Assembly (NCBI RefSeq): GCF_000208745.1
Contig: NC_030855.1
Span: 650,465-714,464 of the forward strand
Origin: Theobroma cacao
Lineage: Eukaryota > Streptophyta > Magnoliopsida > Malvales > Malvaceae
Length of the DNA stretch: 64,000 bases
Direction: 5' to 3'
Part shown: piece by piece, positions 34,201 to 45,903 of the stretch
Layout: each line of letters begins with the position of its first letter
Position numbering within the stretch: the stretch's first letter is position 1
Notes under the pieces: model-generated
Database searches by the model: none
The model's input: only the letters and a program-made list of their open reading frames with translations
Told to the model about the DNA's origin: nothing
Program-made: the position numbers and the translations under genes

Positions 34201-35728
34201 GCATTTTGGTTCTTTTTCTTTTGGAAGATTCCAATTTCTACTAGTTGAAAACCTCTGAAAATTTTCATTAAATTGCCAGGATGGAGCGCACTGTCTATAA
34301 CCTCCTCCGTACAAGAGAGTCATCGATGCGTAACTGCAAGCAATTCCAAATTCCCACAGACTGGATGCTTGACAATGGGATTATAAGCAAGGTACTTGAA
34401 GTTGTCATTTCCAATAACTAAGATGTTCCAACTTTTGCTAAGAACAATTTCCTACAAGACTTCCATATCTACACTCACATGGAATAAAAAAATTTCATAT
34501 GAACTGGTTTTTGGCTTTGATTTTGTTGTCCGCCTGTGGTATTATATTTAGTGTAGAGAAGCAGAAAAGCAAAGCGCACATGTGCACTCCTATCCTATGC
34601 ATGTATGTATGTATTTCTTGAAACATAACCTAACCAGATATCCCATCATATGCTTTTATAATGTTGAATATTTTTTTCGGCGTACTTATGTTTGATGAAA
34701 GAGAGTTCAAGGGGGAAAATTTGGAACTAACAACAACTTGTAAAGCAGAATCCGATGTCATGCCTCAATAGGACTCTTTGTAAATATTACTTGAGGCAAT
34801 GCTATTGGAAACAAGTCACATATTTGGTATTTATCTATAATTTGATGTAACCTTGTCTTGTGTTATTTCTGAAAAATTCTATTGTTCCATCTTATTACTT
34901 TAAAATTATCTATTGTAAGAACTGTAAATGTTCTATTTCTACGTTCATTAGCCCCACTTGCTCTGGTACAGGGTAGTTTAAGTGACTTCCTCTGTTAGAC
35001 GGCTCAATGAATTTTCATTTCAGATTAAGCTTGGATCAGTAAAATTGGCAAAGAAGTACATGAAAAGGGTAGCCATGGAACTTCAGTTGAAGGCAACTCT
35101 GGAAAAGGATCCTTCAATGGACTATATGCTCCTTCAAGGAGTGAGATTTGCTTTCAGAATACATCAGGTTTGTTAAATAAATAAAAGTTTAATTTCTTAT
35201 TTACTTTGGTTTGGTTTGCTCAAACATAGGAGATGGAGGGCAAATAAATTAAAACAAAACTCATACACACAACACAAACCACAGACAAAGCTAGATATAT
35301 CACTTTGAGCTTGCTGTATTTCTCCTTTAGTGAAAAATGTTCTGTACTACCACTAAAAATGAGTTGTTTAGCTTGTATTATGCAAGGAAAAGACAAAGGC
35401 AACATGTGCCATATGGTAGAGAAGCAAATAACATTTAGGAATTAAAGCTTTCGTGGACAACAATATGCATTATCTTAATTACATATCGAATAATTATATA
35501 AGCATTGTTATTACATATTAGACGTTTGCTTGTGCATGGCTTGATAACTGATTAATCTCTCCCTGGTTATGATCAGTTTAGCTATTATTGGTACGTAAAT
35601 GGATCAGTTTTCGACACCCAGAGTGATTTCTTTTGTGGTTTATGCAGTTTGCAGGAGGATTTGATTCTGAAACAATGCATGCATTTGAGGAACTCCGAAA
35701 CCTGGCCAACCTCCTTAACAAGAAGTAA
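31244..35728 (+). CDS. CHUP1-like / IPGA1-family coiled-coil protein
   Basis: Seven exons: 31244-32017, 32427-33353, 33657-33788, 33992-34173, 34280-34391, 35024-35167 and 35648-35728. They give 2352 nt, or 783 residues. Order: a basic N-terminus with the family motif SSWGSHIVKGFTADKK; coiled coil at ~120-300; a Ser/Lys/Arg-rich middle; a polyproline run of 12 at 492-503; then the conserved CHUP1 C-terminal domain (GLVQRAPQVVEFYHSLMKRD, FVKWLDDEL, HFAWPEKKADTLREAAFGYR, LLQGVRFAFRIHQFAGGFDS). CHUP1 moves chloroplasts by actin; the IPGA1 relatives act at microtubules in anisotropic cell growth. The missing chloroplast outer-membrane hydrophobic segment and the short basic N-terminus argue for the IPGA1 branch. 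The ATG at 31244 is the first in frame. Confidence 0.92.
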
Positions 35729-36472
35729 AAGGGAGATACACCATTTTTTTTGTTCTTTCTTTGGGGCAGGGCATGGAGGTTGTTGTTGGAACTATCTTTT
35801 TGCTTACCATCTCAGTAAGCTTCAGCAGAAAGCAAATACGCGACATACTAGGCCATTGGTTGGCTACAGAGAGTTTTGTGTGTGGAAATGGAAGAGTTTT
35901 GTTTTGAGTTTATGCTCATTTTGAAGAGACTACGTGTAAAAATGCACTATGCTTGGTCAAGTGAACATGTGCATTTGAAGCTTCTTCCAAGTTTGCATTA
36001 ATAACTGCAGCTTCCCGGTTTCATTTAATATGTAAAATAACTGGTTAAATTGGTCTATGAAAGTAAGATATATGGCCCATGAGGATTTAACATATTGGTA
36101 TAACTTTGGGTTTTGATTGCCAAATGAACCCCAACAGCACCAGCCTCTGCTTCTTGGGTTGGACTCATTGGACCCTTCACCCATTTTCCTGGCATTTTGA
36201 AGATGTAAGGGAAGAACTTTTATCCATTTTTTTCCCTATTAAAGTCAACTTTAACATCAATAGTGGAGCTTAGTGCATTTCTTTATCACGTGAATTTTTC
36301 GCTTCAATGATCTTCAGCTTGCTTTGATGACAATTGTCATCATCATTATCCCAACACACCAAAGAAAGAAAAGTATATGACATGGAGATTCTAATCTGAT
36401 TGTGAAGCAAATCAATGGTGATTTTTTTTTGAAAGGAACCAATGCTTAAATGCAGATACACTTGCTACCTAT
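35729..36472. other. 3' UTR and spacer after the CHUP1-like gene
   Basis: The CHUP1-like 3' UTR is followed by AT-rich spacer. No coding frame is supported. Confidence 0.45.
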
Positions 36473-36974
36473 GTAATGGTTGGGCTTAAAGTGCCTGTAA
36501 GTGGTCCACTGTCAAATCCTAAGGGTTAGCTCTAGACAGGGAGTGGAAACTACCACGTTGGAGTATGGTAGGGGTGAGGGAATTTTCGGTGGAGGAATGA
36601 AAAGAACACCAATGACAAAAGCACTCTGAAGGGCCGCCATTGCCATTTAGAGACCAAAGCTAGGGGGAGTCAATGGAAGAATTAGATACCTAGTCGTAAA
36701 CAATAGATAGTAGGCGTTGTGCGTATTGTCCCATGCAGTGTTAATAGCTAACGTGGAGAATGTTTGCAGGAATGAAACTCAAAAAGGGATATGAGGGGAG
36801 CTGGCTCAAACGGTGTAGCATTTGGTTTAATTCAATGCAAAGAGAAGAACCTCACCATGGCATTTGACGTCAAAAAATCCTCTTGGAAGAGAGGGTCGCC
36901 TTGGGTGCATGGTTGTCATCAGCTTGTGCCCTAAGGTGTTGGGTTTCGGTACCCCCATTGAGTTTGCAACCCTA
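36473..36974 (+). pseudogene. rrn16: Decayed plastid 16S rDNA (rrn16) fragment in the nucleus
   Basis: About 500 bp is collinear with the middle of chloroplast 16S rRNA, in sense orientation. Landmarks in order: GGGCTTAAAG (GGGCGTAAAG); CAAATCCTAAGGG; GTGGAAACTACCA; GGAGTATGGTAG; AAGAACACCAA; AAAGCACTCTG; ATTAGATACC; CGTAAAC; GGCGTTGTGCGTATTG (plastid-type); GAATGAAACTCAAA; GGTTTAATTCAATGCAA; GAAGAACCTCACCA; GGTTGTCATCAGCTTGTGCC; AAGGTGTTGGGTT; CAACCCT. It corresponds roughly to E. coli positions 556-1117. Several short deletions and many C-to-T/G-to-A transitions are present, as expected for an old methylated nuclear insert. It is not a functional rRNA. Mitochondrial rrn18 is a less likely source because of the GTGCGTAT stretch. 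Confidence 0.9.
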
Positions 36975-38365
36975 AATAATCTACCGATATGAGAAGTTGG
37001 AGAAACGTGAGGAACTTTACCTATTGATCTTTGTCTCCTTATTGTAATTATGAGCCTCGCCGTTACTATTGTTTACCCTGGTCATGTGTCAAAACTCAAA
37101 AGTGATTGATGCAGACAAAACTTGGTCCTTTCTCTTTCTGTAAGTAAAGGGTTCTTTTAATAATAAGAAAAGAAATGTAAATAGGTAAAAGGATGCATTA
37201 AAGACACTGTAAAAGGAAAGATTGGAATAGTCATTGAATGTTATGACCAATCAAAGAAAATAAATAGAGAATTAGTGAGAGTACACTCAGTACTTCAACA
37301 ATTACTTTAAAATTTCTTCTTGGTGGTCTTCTATACATCTTTTTACTTATACCCTTTGTCTCTCTCTCTCTCAGAGTAATCCTTCACACTTTGAATACCG
37401 AATTCATTGTACAAATGTTGCATACTAATACTAGTCATAGGTGTAGTAGTGAGAATAAAGAAAATACAGTACAGCAGGGCACACAGCTGGGTTCTGGCAG
37501 GCGTGAGGGGGGAGCAGAGAGGACCCACGTGCGGTGCCATTGCTAAATCAGGCAATCAAATGCACAGTCTTCACGCTTTACCTCTTCCCCTTGTATGTGA
37601 CTGATTGAATCTCATCCACAGAGCTCTGAGCGTCATAGATTTGACATTTTGACAAGATGTAACAATAGCACAGTTCTTTCCATCAAATCAACAACTTATC
37701 ACCCCCTCCTGCATTTGGCCTTACCTTCTAAATAATTGCTACCTTGTAGTCATACCATTCTTTCTCTTTTTCCACCTTTCATTAACTCCAAAAATCACCA
37801 GGACAACTTAAAGCAAAGAAAAGAAAAATGAAAGTTTGGTAGACCTAATTGAATGTGGATAAAGGGTCAATATTGGCCTTTATTGTGATTTTTATATCTT
37901 TCTATTTCTTGTTCATTTGATCATGTAATGTTGAGATAGAGTTCATCTTCATATGCATTTACAATATTGTTTTCAATAATTGAAATGAAACATATGATTT
38001 TGATTTGAATTATTAACGTAATTAAGTAATTGTATAGATTATAAACTAAATCAATGACATTAGATTACAGCACAATTTGGCATCCCACATGAGACATATA
38101 GCATTTGACCATAAAATGTAATCTGTTGCATGAAACAGGAAGGATGTGATGATATATGCCCCCAATTGGCTAACCTTCCATGTTGATTTCCTTGGTAAAT
38201 TTTAGATGCATGTGCATGAGCTCTATTCCATCAAATGCCAAATAAAGATTGAAAACCAATATAAGAAATGGGGAAAGTGGGCAAAGACGCAATCTAGCAA
38301 CAAGGTTGGGAGAAGAATGTTACACCATTTCCAGCTAGTAAGAGAGAAACAAATATAACCAAAGA

Positions 38366-38387
38366 AGAAAGGAAAGGAAAGGAAAGG
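38366..38387 (+). repeat. (GGAAA)n repeat
   Basis: Three to four GGAAA units, then a G run. Confidence 0.75.
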
Positions 38388-38495
38388 GGGGGAAAATGGG
38401 TTTGTATTTTTGATTGAGAAGATGTATTGAAGTGATATTCAAACTGTCATCACTTCCCTGACTTGGTTTTCTTTTCTAGGGGCCCCCTCTTGTCT

Positions 38496-38509
38496 CCTCT
38501 CTCTCTCTC
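38496..38509 (+). promoter_or_regulatory. CT-rich Y-patch upstream of the ALOG gene
   Basis: A (CT)7-like tract in a 60 bp pyrimidine-rich stretch about 270 bp before the ATG. Confidence 0.4.
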
Positions 38510-38774
38510 ATTCCCTCTTCTTCCATTAATTCTTCATCACCCACTTTTGTAGTTGTAATAATATAAATATTCTTATACTGAGATCATGGCTCTCACCTCC
38601 TCCACCACAACTATATCCTCCTCCCTTTCTCTCTTTGCTTTTCTTTGAGTTCAGTTTCTTTGGGAGCCATCAACTGATCTTTTACCTGCACCTGCATGTT
38701 GCTTTTCTTCATTTCATAGACGACCCTAAATTAGGTAGCGGTAGCACTACACTTGGGAACGCTGGTTAAGTACT

Positions 38775-39431
38775 ATGTCGGCCGCTGTTGCCCCCGCATG
38801 CGTCTCGGACAAGTCCAGCAGCAGTTCGGTGTCAGTGCTTTCGCCACCATCGCCACAACCAACGCTCCCTTTAAGCCGTTACGAGTCTCAGAAGCGGCGT
38901 GACTGGAACACGTTTGGGCAGTACCTGAGGAACCATCGTCCCCCCTTGGCTCTCTCCCGCTGCAGCGGAGCCCACGTCCTGGAATTCCTCAAGTACCTCG
39001 ATCAGTTCGGGAAAACCAAAGTCCACACTCAGAATTGTCCCTTCTTTGGTCACCCTCACCCTCCAGCGCCCTGCCCTTGCCCTCTCAGGCAAGCCTGGGG
39101 CAGCTTGGATGCTCTCATCGGCCGCCTCCGTGCAGCCTTCGAAGAAAACGGAGGCCAACCAGAGCTGAACCCTTTTGGTGCTCGTGCTGTGAGGCTGTAC
39201 CTGAGGGAAGTGCGGGACGTTCAGGCTAAGGCTAGAGGCATAGCTTATGAGAAAAAGAAGAGAAAGAAACCGCAGCAGCAGATACAGTCAACAGCTACTG
39301 ATACGTATGAGATTGGCAACCATTTTCAGCAAGGAGTCTCAGGGCAATCCTCTGAGGCAAAGCGGGCTATGGCTGTAGGAAACAGTTTGGGTGGTGGAGG
39401 CTCCATGATTGCACTGTCTGTGTTAAACTAG
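38775..39431 (+). CDS. ALOG-domain transcription regulator, LIGHT SENSITIVE HYPOTHYLS type
   Basis: An intronless 218-residue protein. The ALOG (DUF640) domain spans ~34-160: [38 protein letters not shown], then the zinc-ribbon insert with His84, Cys88, Cys100 and Cys102, and [19 protein letters not shown] through [21 protein letters not shown] nuclear localisation signal KKKRKK sits at 160-165. The Ser/Pro-rich N-terminus and Gln/Gly-rich C-terminus are low-complexity. The fold derives from tyrosine-recombinase DNA-binding domains. Members (LSH, rice G1/TAWAWA1) control organ boundaries and inflorescence architecture. ATG at 38775 precedes [10 protein letters not shown], and the gene is relatively GC-rich compared with its flanks. 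I cannot assign an exact LSH number. Confidence 0.95.
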   Translation: MSAAVAPACVSDKSSSSSVSVLSPPSPQPTLPLSRYESQKRRDWNTFGQYLRNHRPPLALSRCSGAHVLEFLKYLDQFGKTKVHTQNCPFFGHPHPPAPCPCPLRQAWGSLDALIGRLRAAFEENGGQPELNPFGARAVRLYLREVRDVQAKARGIAYEKKKRKKPQQQIQSTATDTYEIGNHFQQGVSGQSSEAKRAMAVGNSLGGGGSMIALSVLN

Positions 39432-39914
39432 ATCTTTGGATGATGATCACTGCTTCAGGTGTAAAAATGAAGGACTCATATCTAGTCTAGGGTTAATCAA
39501 TGATGAAGATGTTGCTACTTAATTTACTAGTGTAATGCATGTATTTTGAGACTTTTTTCTGAATCAAGTGTAGTGGGTTTTATGTTTTTGGATCAAATCT
39601 TGTTCATACATAAACTTAGATGCTTTGCCTGTTAGTTTCCGTTGAAATTTCTACATGAGAGCTGATAATTTCTTGTGAGGTTGGGATTTGCATTACATGT
39701 CTTGTGGTGTATATGATTGCATGCCTAATTAATTTCATTGCATATTATTGCCTTTGACATTTGAAGAAACCATGGCCATCCATAAGCCATCCAATTTTAG
39801 GTTACATTAAGTTGATGATATCATAGTAGTCTTAATCAATAAAAAATACATAGCAAAAGACACATCATGATATGACATAGTCATCAAATTAACTCGAAAA
39901 TTCCTATACATATT

Positions 39915-40190
39915 TGTATATACTTAGGGTACGAATACATTGTTAAATTTAATAGTTTTTGTATACATTTAAGAGTATGAATAAGTTAAATTTAAATAAA
40001 CGAATACGTTGTTAAGTTCAATAATCGATCAGTTTATTAAAATTTAATCATTTTCGTATATATTTAGGGTACAAATATGCTGTTAATTTAGCTTTCGTAT
40101 GTACGAATTCGTTTTATTAAAAATTTAATACCTTTCGGGTACGAAGAATAAGTTATTAAATTCAATAATCGACTTGCTAAAGAATTAATT
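39915..40190 (+). repeat. Degenerate tandem repeat, GGGTACGAATA family
   Basis: Related words recur in order: TTAGGGTACGAATACATTG, AAACGAATACGTTG, TTTAGGGTACAAATATGCTG, TTTCGGGTACGAAGAATAAG, each followed by TTAAATTTAATA- or TTCAATAATCGA-like sequence. TTCAATAATCGA occurs at two points. The unit length varies, so it is an old tandem array. Confidence 0.6.
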
Positions 40191-40569
40191 AATTGTGTAG
40201 AAAGTGGAAGAAGGGTGTAATGGTTAACAATTGGATCCTTATCTTAAGTTTTATTTTTTACATGTTAAGTGCAACAATAAGGTGATAAGTCCATTTTAAT
40301 ATTAATTAAGACAACAAAGTTAGATTATTCATGGCCTTTGTCTTTGTTAGAAAAAAATGAAATTGCTTTTAATTATCGAATAAGTGTAAAAGGAGAAAAT
40401 TTTTTATCGAAAATGCCACATGTACGAAATTTGTAAATTAAAGAAAATTTTTGATGTGTCATGAACTTGAGAACATAATGAAAAATAGTTATATAATTAA
40501 TTATAAAACAATTAATTTATTGATTAAATTATTTTAGAGATACATAATTGAAGTAATTAAAATTCATGT

Positions 40570-40790
40570 AATTTGGATCAATTAAAATTCACTTATTGGT
40601 CATCTAATTTATGTCTAAATAAATTAAGTTAATTTAAAAATAATATATAAATTTGGTCAATTAAAATTTACCCGTTGGTCATTTATCTGTAAAAATTAAG
40701 ATAATTTAAAAATTAAATCATAATTTGATCATTCAAGTATCTCTAAATAAAATAAGATAACTTAGAAATAAAATTCAAATTCAACAAATC
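40570..40790 (+). repeat. Degenerate ~75-80 bp tandem repeat, about 3 units
   Basis: Unit starts: TTGGATCAATTAAAATTCAC, TTTGGTCAATTAAAATTTAC and TTTGATCATTCAAGTATC. The first two run on through TTGGTCATYTA; all continue into AAATWAAGWTAA-TTWARAAATAA. Identity drops with each unit. Confidence 0.6.
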
Positions 40791-40902
40791 AAAACTCAAA
40801 AATTCAAAATTTGACCAATCAAAAAGTCATTATATGAGTTATAATGATTTATATCTAATTAAATTAAAATAATTTAGAGATAAAGTAATTGAACTTTATA
40901 TA

Positions 40903-40919
40903 CATATATATATATATAT
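40903..40919. repeat. (AT)n microsatellite
   Basis: A short AT run. Confidence 0.8.
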
Positions 40920-43900
40920 GCATTAAAAGGAAAATCCCTTTACATATTCCTATAAATAATCTTTATTTTTCGAAATGTTGGAGTGAATATGGTTTGGGTG
41001 GATGTCTTGAAACTAATATTGTGCAAACTTAAACTTAAACATCATCTTAATTAGAATTAATTCTAGGTTTGAATGGTCCAAGTTACCCTAAATATCTTAT
41101 ATCATATAATATTTAATATTAAAATTAACAATATTTATTAATATTGGTAGTAAATCTTAAAAGGAATAAGAGTAACTAACAAATAACTTCTACAATATCA
41201 TGTCATATTGAAGCAGTAACATTCCAATTACATAATTTCTATGTAGCAATCATATAATAAACCACCATACATATGAATTCATGAATCCTAGAAAAAACTT
41301 CATATATGCATCAAGATCAAACTACTATATTTTGTTTACAATAAGATAAGAGTTTGCAGTGAAATGTAAAATCGAAAAAATATTAAACTATATAAATGCA
41401 TATATATTTATAATATTTATATGTATGTGTGTCTGCACGAATGCGCCTATCTATCAAACGAAGGAAAGGATGGAAAGAAAGTAGGTTTTGGTTCTACCCC
41501 TTTCCTTCCTTCATCTTTTCCTCTTACCAAAGACAGCATAAGTAAGATTGGTGGGGGTTCCAGGTTATTTGGCGAGCTTTCAAAACAGACAAAACTCTTT
41601 CTTTCCTTTCCCCTTCCTTTCATGGTAAATTTAGTTACTGAAGGAAATCCTCTTCCAGGATTGCTGCAAAAGAAAGGTCAACTTATAAAGATGGGGTATA
41701 TATCTTGTCTACCAAGTGATGTCACTTATATTTCCAGACATCATTTGACATCCACAAATGCAGAATATGCTTTGTAAGACAGACTTCATTCTGACAATTC
41801 CTCTCTTTAGATTAAAAGTTGTGGTGGAGAAAGGATCCTGCTTGATTTGGAGACATTTTTTTCCTCCAATTAATCACCATTTGTCATCATTACTTATTAG
41901 TGCTAACATGTTTACCATTACTTTCCAGGCCTCCTTCTTAACTTTTTTATTTCCTACATTTTTTAGATTTCATTTGATTGTTATTACTACAATTTTTATG
42001 AACATATATTCAAAGATAGTAATATGTATTACATGTATTCATATATAATCATTTTGTACAAAAATAAAATTTTACATTTTTACTATTTTAAAAAAGTAAA
42101 ATTTTTATGTATGTATATTTAACTTAACGGTAAGTGTATGTATCTCTCTTATTCAATGAACCAAATATGAATCTCCTTTTCACCAAAATTGAACTTGATA
42201 AGAAAAAAATTCAATTGTTAAATTTTGATTTTTTATTAAATATTCATCCTTTTTTTAGTTCATCCCAAAACTATGTTCACTTTCTTTTTTTAACAATGTA
42301 CAACTCTTTAGTTTTCTAATGTTGTATATATAATTTTTAATTTTTTTTCCAAACAAATAAATAAATATATATTTTTGGATGTCAATACTCATGTCATCCG
42401 TACATATATGTATCAGGCAGTCTCAAGTAGAAATCAGAGTAAAGATGCATATAGTTTATATTAAATTAACCTACATACAAACACAGGCAACACCTATGTC
42501 ACTTAACTAACATCATATATGCATGTCATGCATGCATATGTGAAAATTTGATGTCAATACTCATGTCCATGACCATAACACATGTTACTTGGGAGAGTCT
42601 CTGTCCTCTTATTCTAGAAAATGACCTCCACCCTGTTTTGTTTCTAAATGTGTTCCTTTAGGTAAGCAGCATTTTATGCCTGGGCCTGGGGAACATTTTC
42701 CTGCAAACAGATTTTACATGGTAACAATGCAACTCTCAAAAGTTCGATCAGAGAGCAACCTACCAAACTTTGTACCTGGGGTCTGATTTTCAGGCATGAT
42801 TCCCCATTAGCTGGAGGAAACGTTCTGCACTCCAATTTCTTATGCCACATTAATGCTCCAAAGAATATATAATTTGACAGATAATGCAAACATCACATAT
42901 TTACTCACTTTAAACATGTCTTTCTTTCAGGTCTGCATACACACACCCTTCTCTCTCATTTGCTTGTAATTACCTAGAACATAGCTGGAAAGTGTTAGAC
43001 AGCAGGCCTATTAATCTATTATTCCAATCAGTAAAGTATGAAAGAATAGAAAGCTATTGTAAATTTAAAATAATAATGGGATAAGGTGCAAGAAACAGGG
43101 AGTCTGGTCATCGCTTTAGGCAACAAAGCTTGGTGGTATTTGGATTCCTTTATATTAACACCATATAATATATACAAAAAGTAAGCAAAATGAAATATGA
43201 CACAAGAATGTAGCAAAATTCTCCAAGTTTTAGAGAGAAAATGGAGGAATATGCCATGAAGGACAAAAGAGCGAGGATACATGTAAGAGTCAAGTTCTTG
43301 ACAGATCAAAAAGCAGGTTATAAAATATGAAAAAGTAAGAGTGTTAAGTGGTTAAAAAATTAAATATGACATAACTTTGAAACATCCTAAAAGAGAAAGA
43401 TAGAAATTCATTTAAGGTCGGAAGTAGTAACTTTTTTTTTTTTTTGATGGCATGGTCATGCAGAAATAAAAATCCCTCTGAAGGACATGTATACTTTATC
43501 TTAATGAAATTAATTTTTATACTTTTATTAAAAATCGATTTAAGGACAGCTGATAACAGTATTACGCATATGCCAGTAATCTTCGCAATATTAGTTATGA
43601 CATGCAATGGCTTGTTGATTGTTTTTACTTTTGCTGACTTTTAAAGAGCATAAATTTACAATTGATCAGTGTTCATTTCCTCATAGGTGAGAAATTCAGT
43701 GATTATTTATCATAAAACGAGCTTAGAAATATTTAATAAGTATGAGAACAGGCATGCAATTATAAAAACTAATATAATAGCAAACCAATTATAAACAAAT
43801 CAAGTGCCTAGCCTATGATTTGTATGTAATTTTTAGGATGTTTATCAATATTCTGTACATTATTTGCTCTTTAATTTTTAAAATCTTCCCACAGTGATTA

Positions 43901-45903
43901 TATGGAAACTAAAAAATATATACATTTATGTTTTTCCAACTTTATTTTAGTATATTTTTAAACTATTTTGCCTTTATTTATTTATTTTACAAAGATATTA
44001 TATCTATATAGCCTACAATTATTTTCACTACAACCCCAACCATGAGTTTTCCAGAGATAAACTTGGGATTTATGTGGAACTCAAGTGGACCCCATACTCA
44101 TGAATGATTGAGATTTTATAATTCTATACAATTAATTATAGACGAAATGAACTCATCTCCACACTAGCTAACAACATTAGATGCATGGGATCATTGGATG
44201 AGTTACAAATTTAAAAAAGTAGGATGTCTTACCTAGCCTTTAACCTTTTCACCAGCCTTGCTGCTGGGGTACCTGTGCCTGAAACAGCAAATATGGGAGC
44301 TATGCCTGTGGGGAGGGCAAAGGGGAGAGGTGGGGACATGATCCGATATGGTTTCCATAACTCCTAAGCTTTGACAGAAAGCACAAAAGCAGCACATTTT
44401 GTATTTTAGACAGTTTGAAAATTGTTCTTTGTCACCTCTGCTTTGCAATGTTGATTCCCCTAGAAAGACAAAATTCTGAAACATTAAAGAAAATTTGGAA
44501 TTTAAGCGAAAATAAAAAAAAAATCTATTCATGAAAACTAACAGATGTTGATCTAATGGATCAATTGCAAACAAGCATTTAAGTACCATAAGATTACAAT
44601 GATATCTCAACATATATATAACACTTCGGTTTTTAAGAAAATTACAAAAATCTGATTACTATTTCCCCAAGCTTACAGAAGTCACTAGTCTTTGTTGAGA
44701 AAGTAAGATTATAAAAACTGATAATCTATTTCCCTCTCTGATTCATCATATTTACCCAGTTTTTGCACTGCCTCACCCCTCATCAAAAAGACCTATACAC
44801 TAGGCAATTAACAAAATCATACAAGATTATAGCAATTCCAAGGAAACAATGTTGACAAGTAACTTTGTAGGGATTAAGCCTAGTAGACATATGCCATGAA
44901 GTATGTAGGCAATTCTTACATATCGAATGCTCTAGAAAGGGGAAATAGAGTTCTTTGGAGTGAAAACGGAACCTTGGGTTTTATTATTATTATTTAGAGT
45001 TCTTTGAAGTATAAAATGAAGTTCTGAGAATATTTGAACAATCAGCAACAGAGTGTGCTGAAAAATGAGATGGCACATGCATCAAATGTGAGATTAACAA
45101 TCAGATGGTATTGAAGGAAACACAGGTCCTCTGAGCTATACTATGTAGGGGGACCCTGTCCTGCCTATTGCTTTTTTAGTATATACAAGCCTCCATTTAT
45201 ATATGAGAATTAGAAGTCTATCAGCAATTTCCTCTACGAAGGGGTTATATGGGAATTAACGAGATTTGACTTCTGGGCATGGTCAATGTTCATTGAGGAG
45301 AACTCAGCTTTCCTGAAAGACTTTTTCAGGATGCTCCATCTTTACCTATGGGCTCCAACACAGGTGGAGCATTTCTGGAAGTTAGCTCCTTATATGCAAT
45401 CAGCTTAAACACTTATTTCATACTTGTATTTAAATAGATAAATAAATTACTTCAAGCAGGCATTACATTGCTGCAAGCTTAACCTGTAACTTTATAAATA
45501 CCTCTTCTGAGTACAAATTCAGGAACATTTGACTCTCATTACTTTTGCCTACTCTCAGTATTTTATTTTTCTAGACTACAAGTCTTGTTATTTCCTGATC
45601 CTCCAAATCATTACTTTATGTCAATAATGTTCTAATCTTTGCCTTCATACCAAGATGCTTTAATCTTAACTCACTTTTTTCTTGTCAAAACTGATTGTCC
45701 TCCTACTTTCTCACATGCTTACCTGTTATCACACACATCATCTTTGAGCTCCCTAATTCAAGATGTATACATCAAAAGAAAAATCAAAGCTATACGAGCA
45801 TATATCAAAAACTTACATTGCTGATTTGCCAACACTGCCCATGGTTCACAGGCTAACATTTTTATCTATGATCCAGTTGGCAGCACAAAGGGGGATATGA
45901 CAG

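Larger units (their letters stand above)
36975..38774. other. Upstream region of the ALOG gene
   Basis: No gene is supported. It contains CT-rich tracts at 37359-37372 and 38496-38509 and a GGAAA repeat at 38366-38387. The second CT tract is typical of a plant core promoter Y-patch or leader. Regulatory sequence of the LSH gene is expected here but no specific site was identified. Confidence 0.45.
39432..45903. other. AT-rich intergenic region
   Basis: About 6.5 kb without a supported gene. It includes degenerate tandem repeats at 39915-40190 and 40570-40790 and a TA tract at 40903-40919. Islands of more balanced composition at about 41440-41900, 42580-42880, 44240-44470 and 45240-45400 might be non-coding transcript or old gene remnants, but no conserved domain or miRNA mature sequence was recognised. 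Confidence 0.45.

Noticed and set aside
38871..39158. A 95-codon minus-strand open frame
   Set aside because: It is antisense to the GC-rich ALOG domain, whose conserved motifs fix the plus strand as coding.
41421..42048. Two overlapping open frames with Phe/Leu/Ser-rich content
   Set aside because: Low-complexity AT-driven composition, no domain, no splice logic and no promoter signal.
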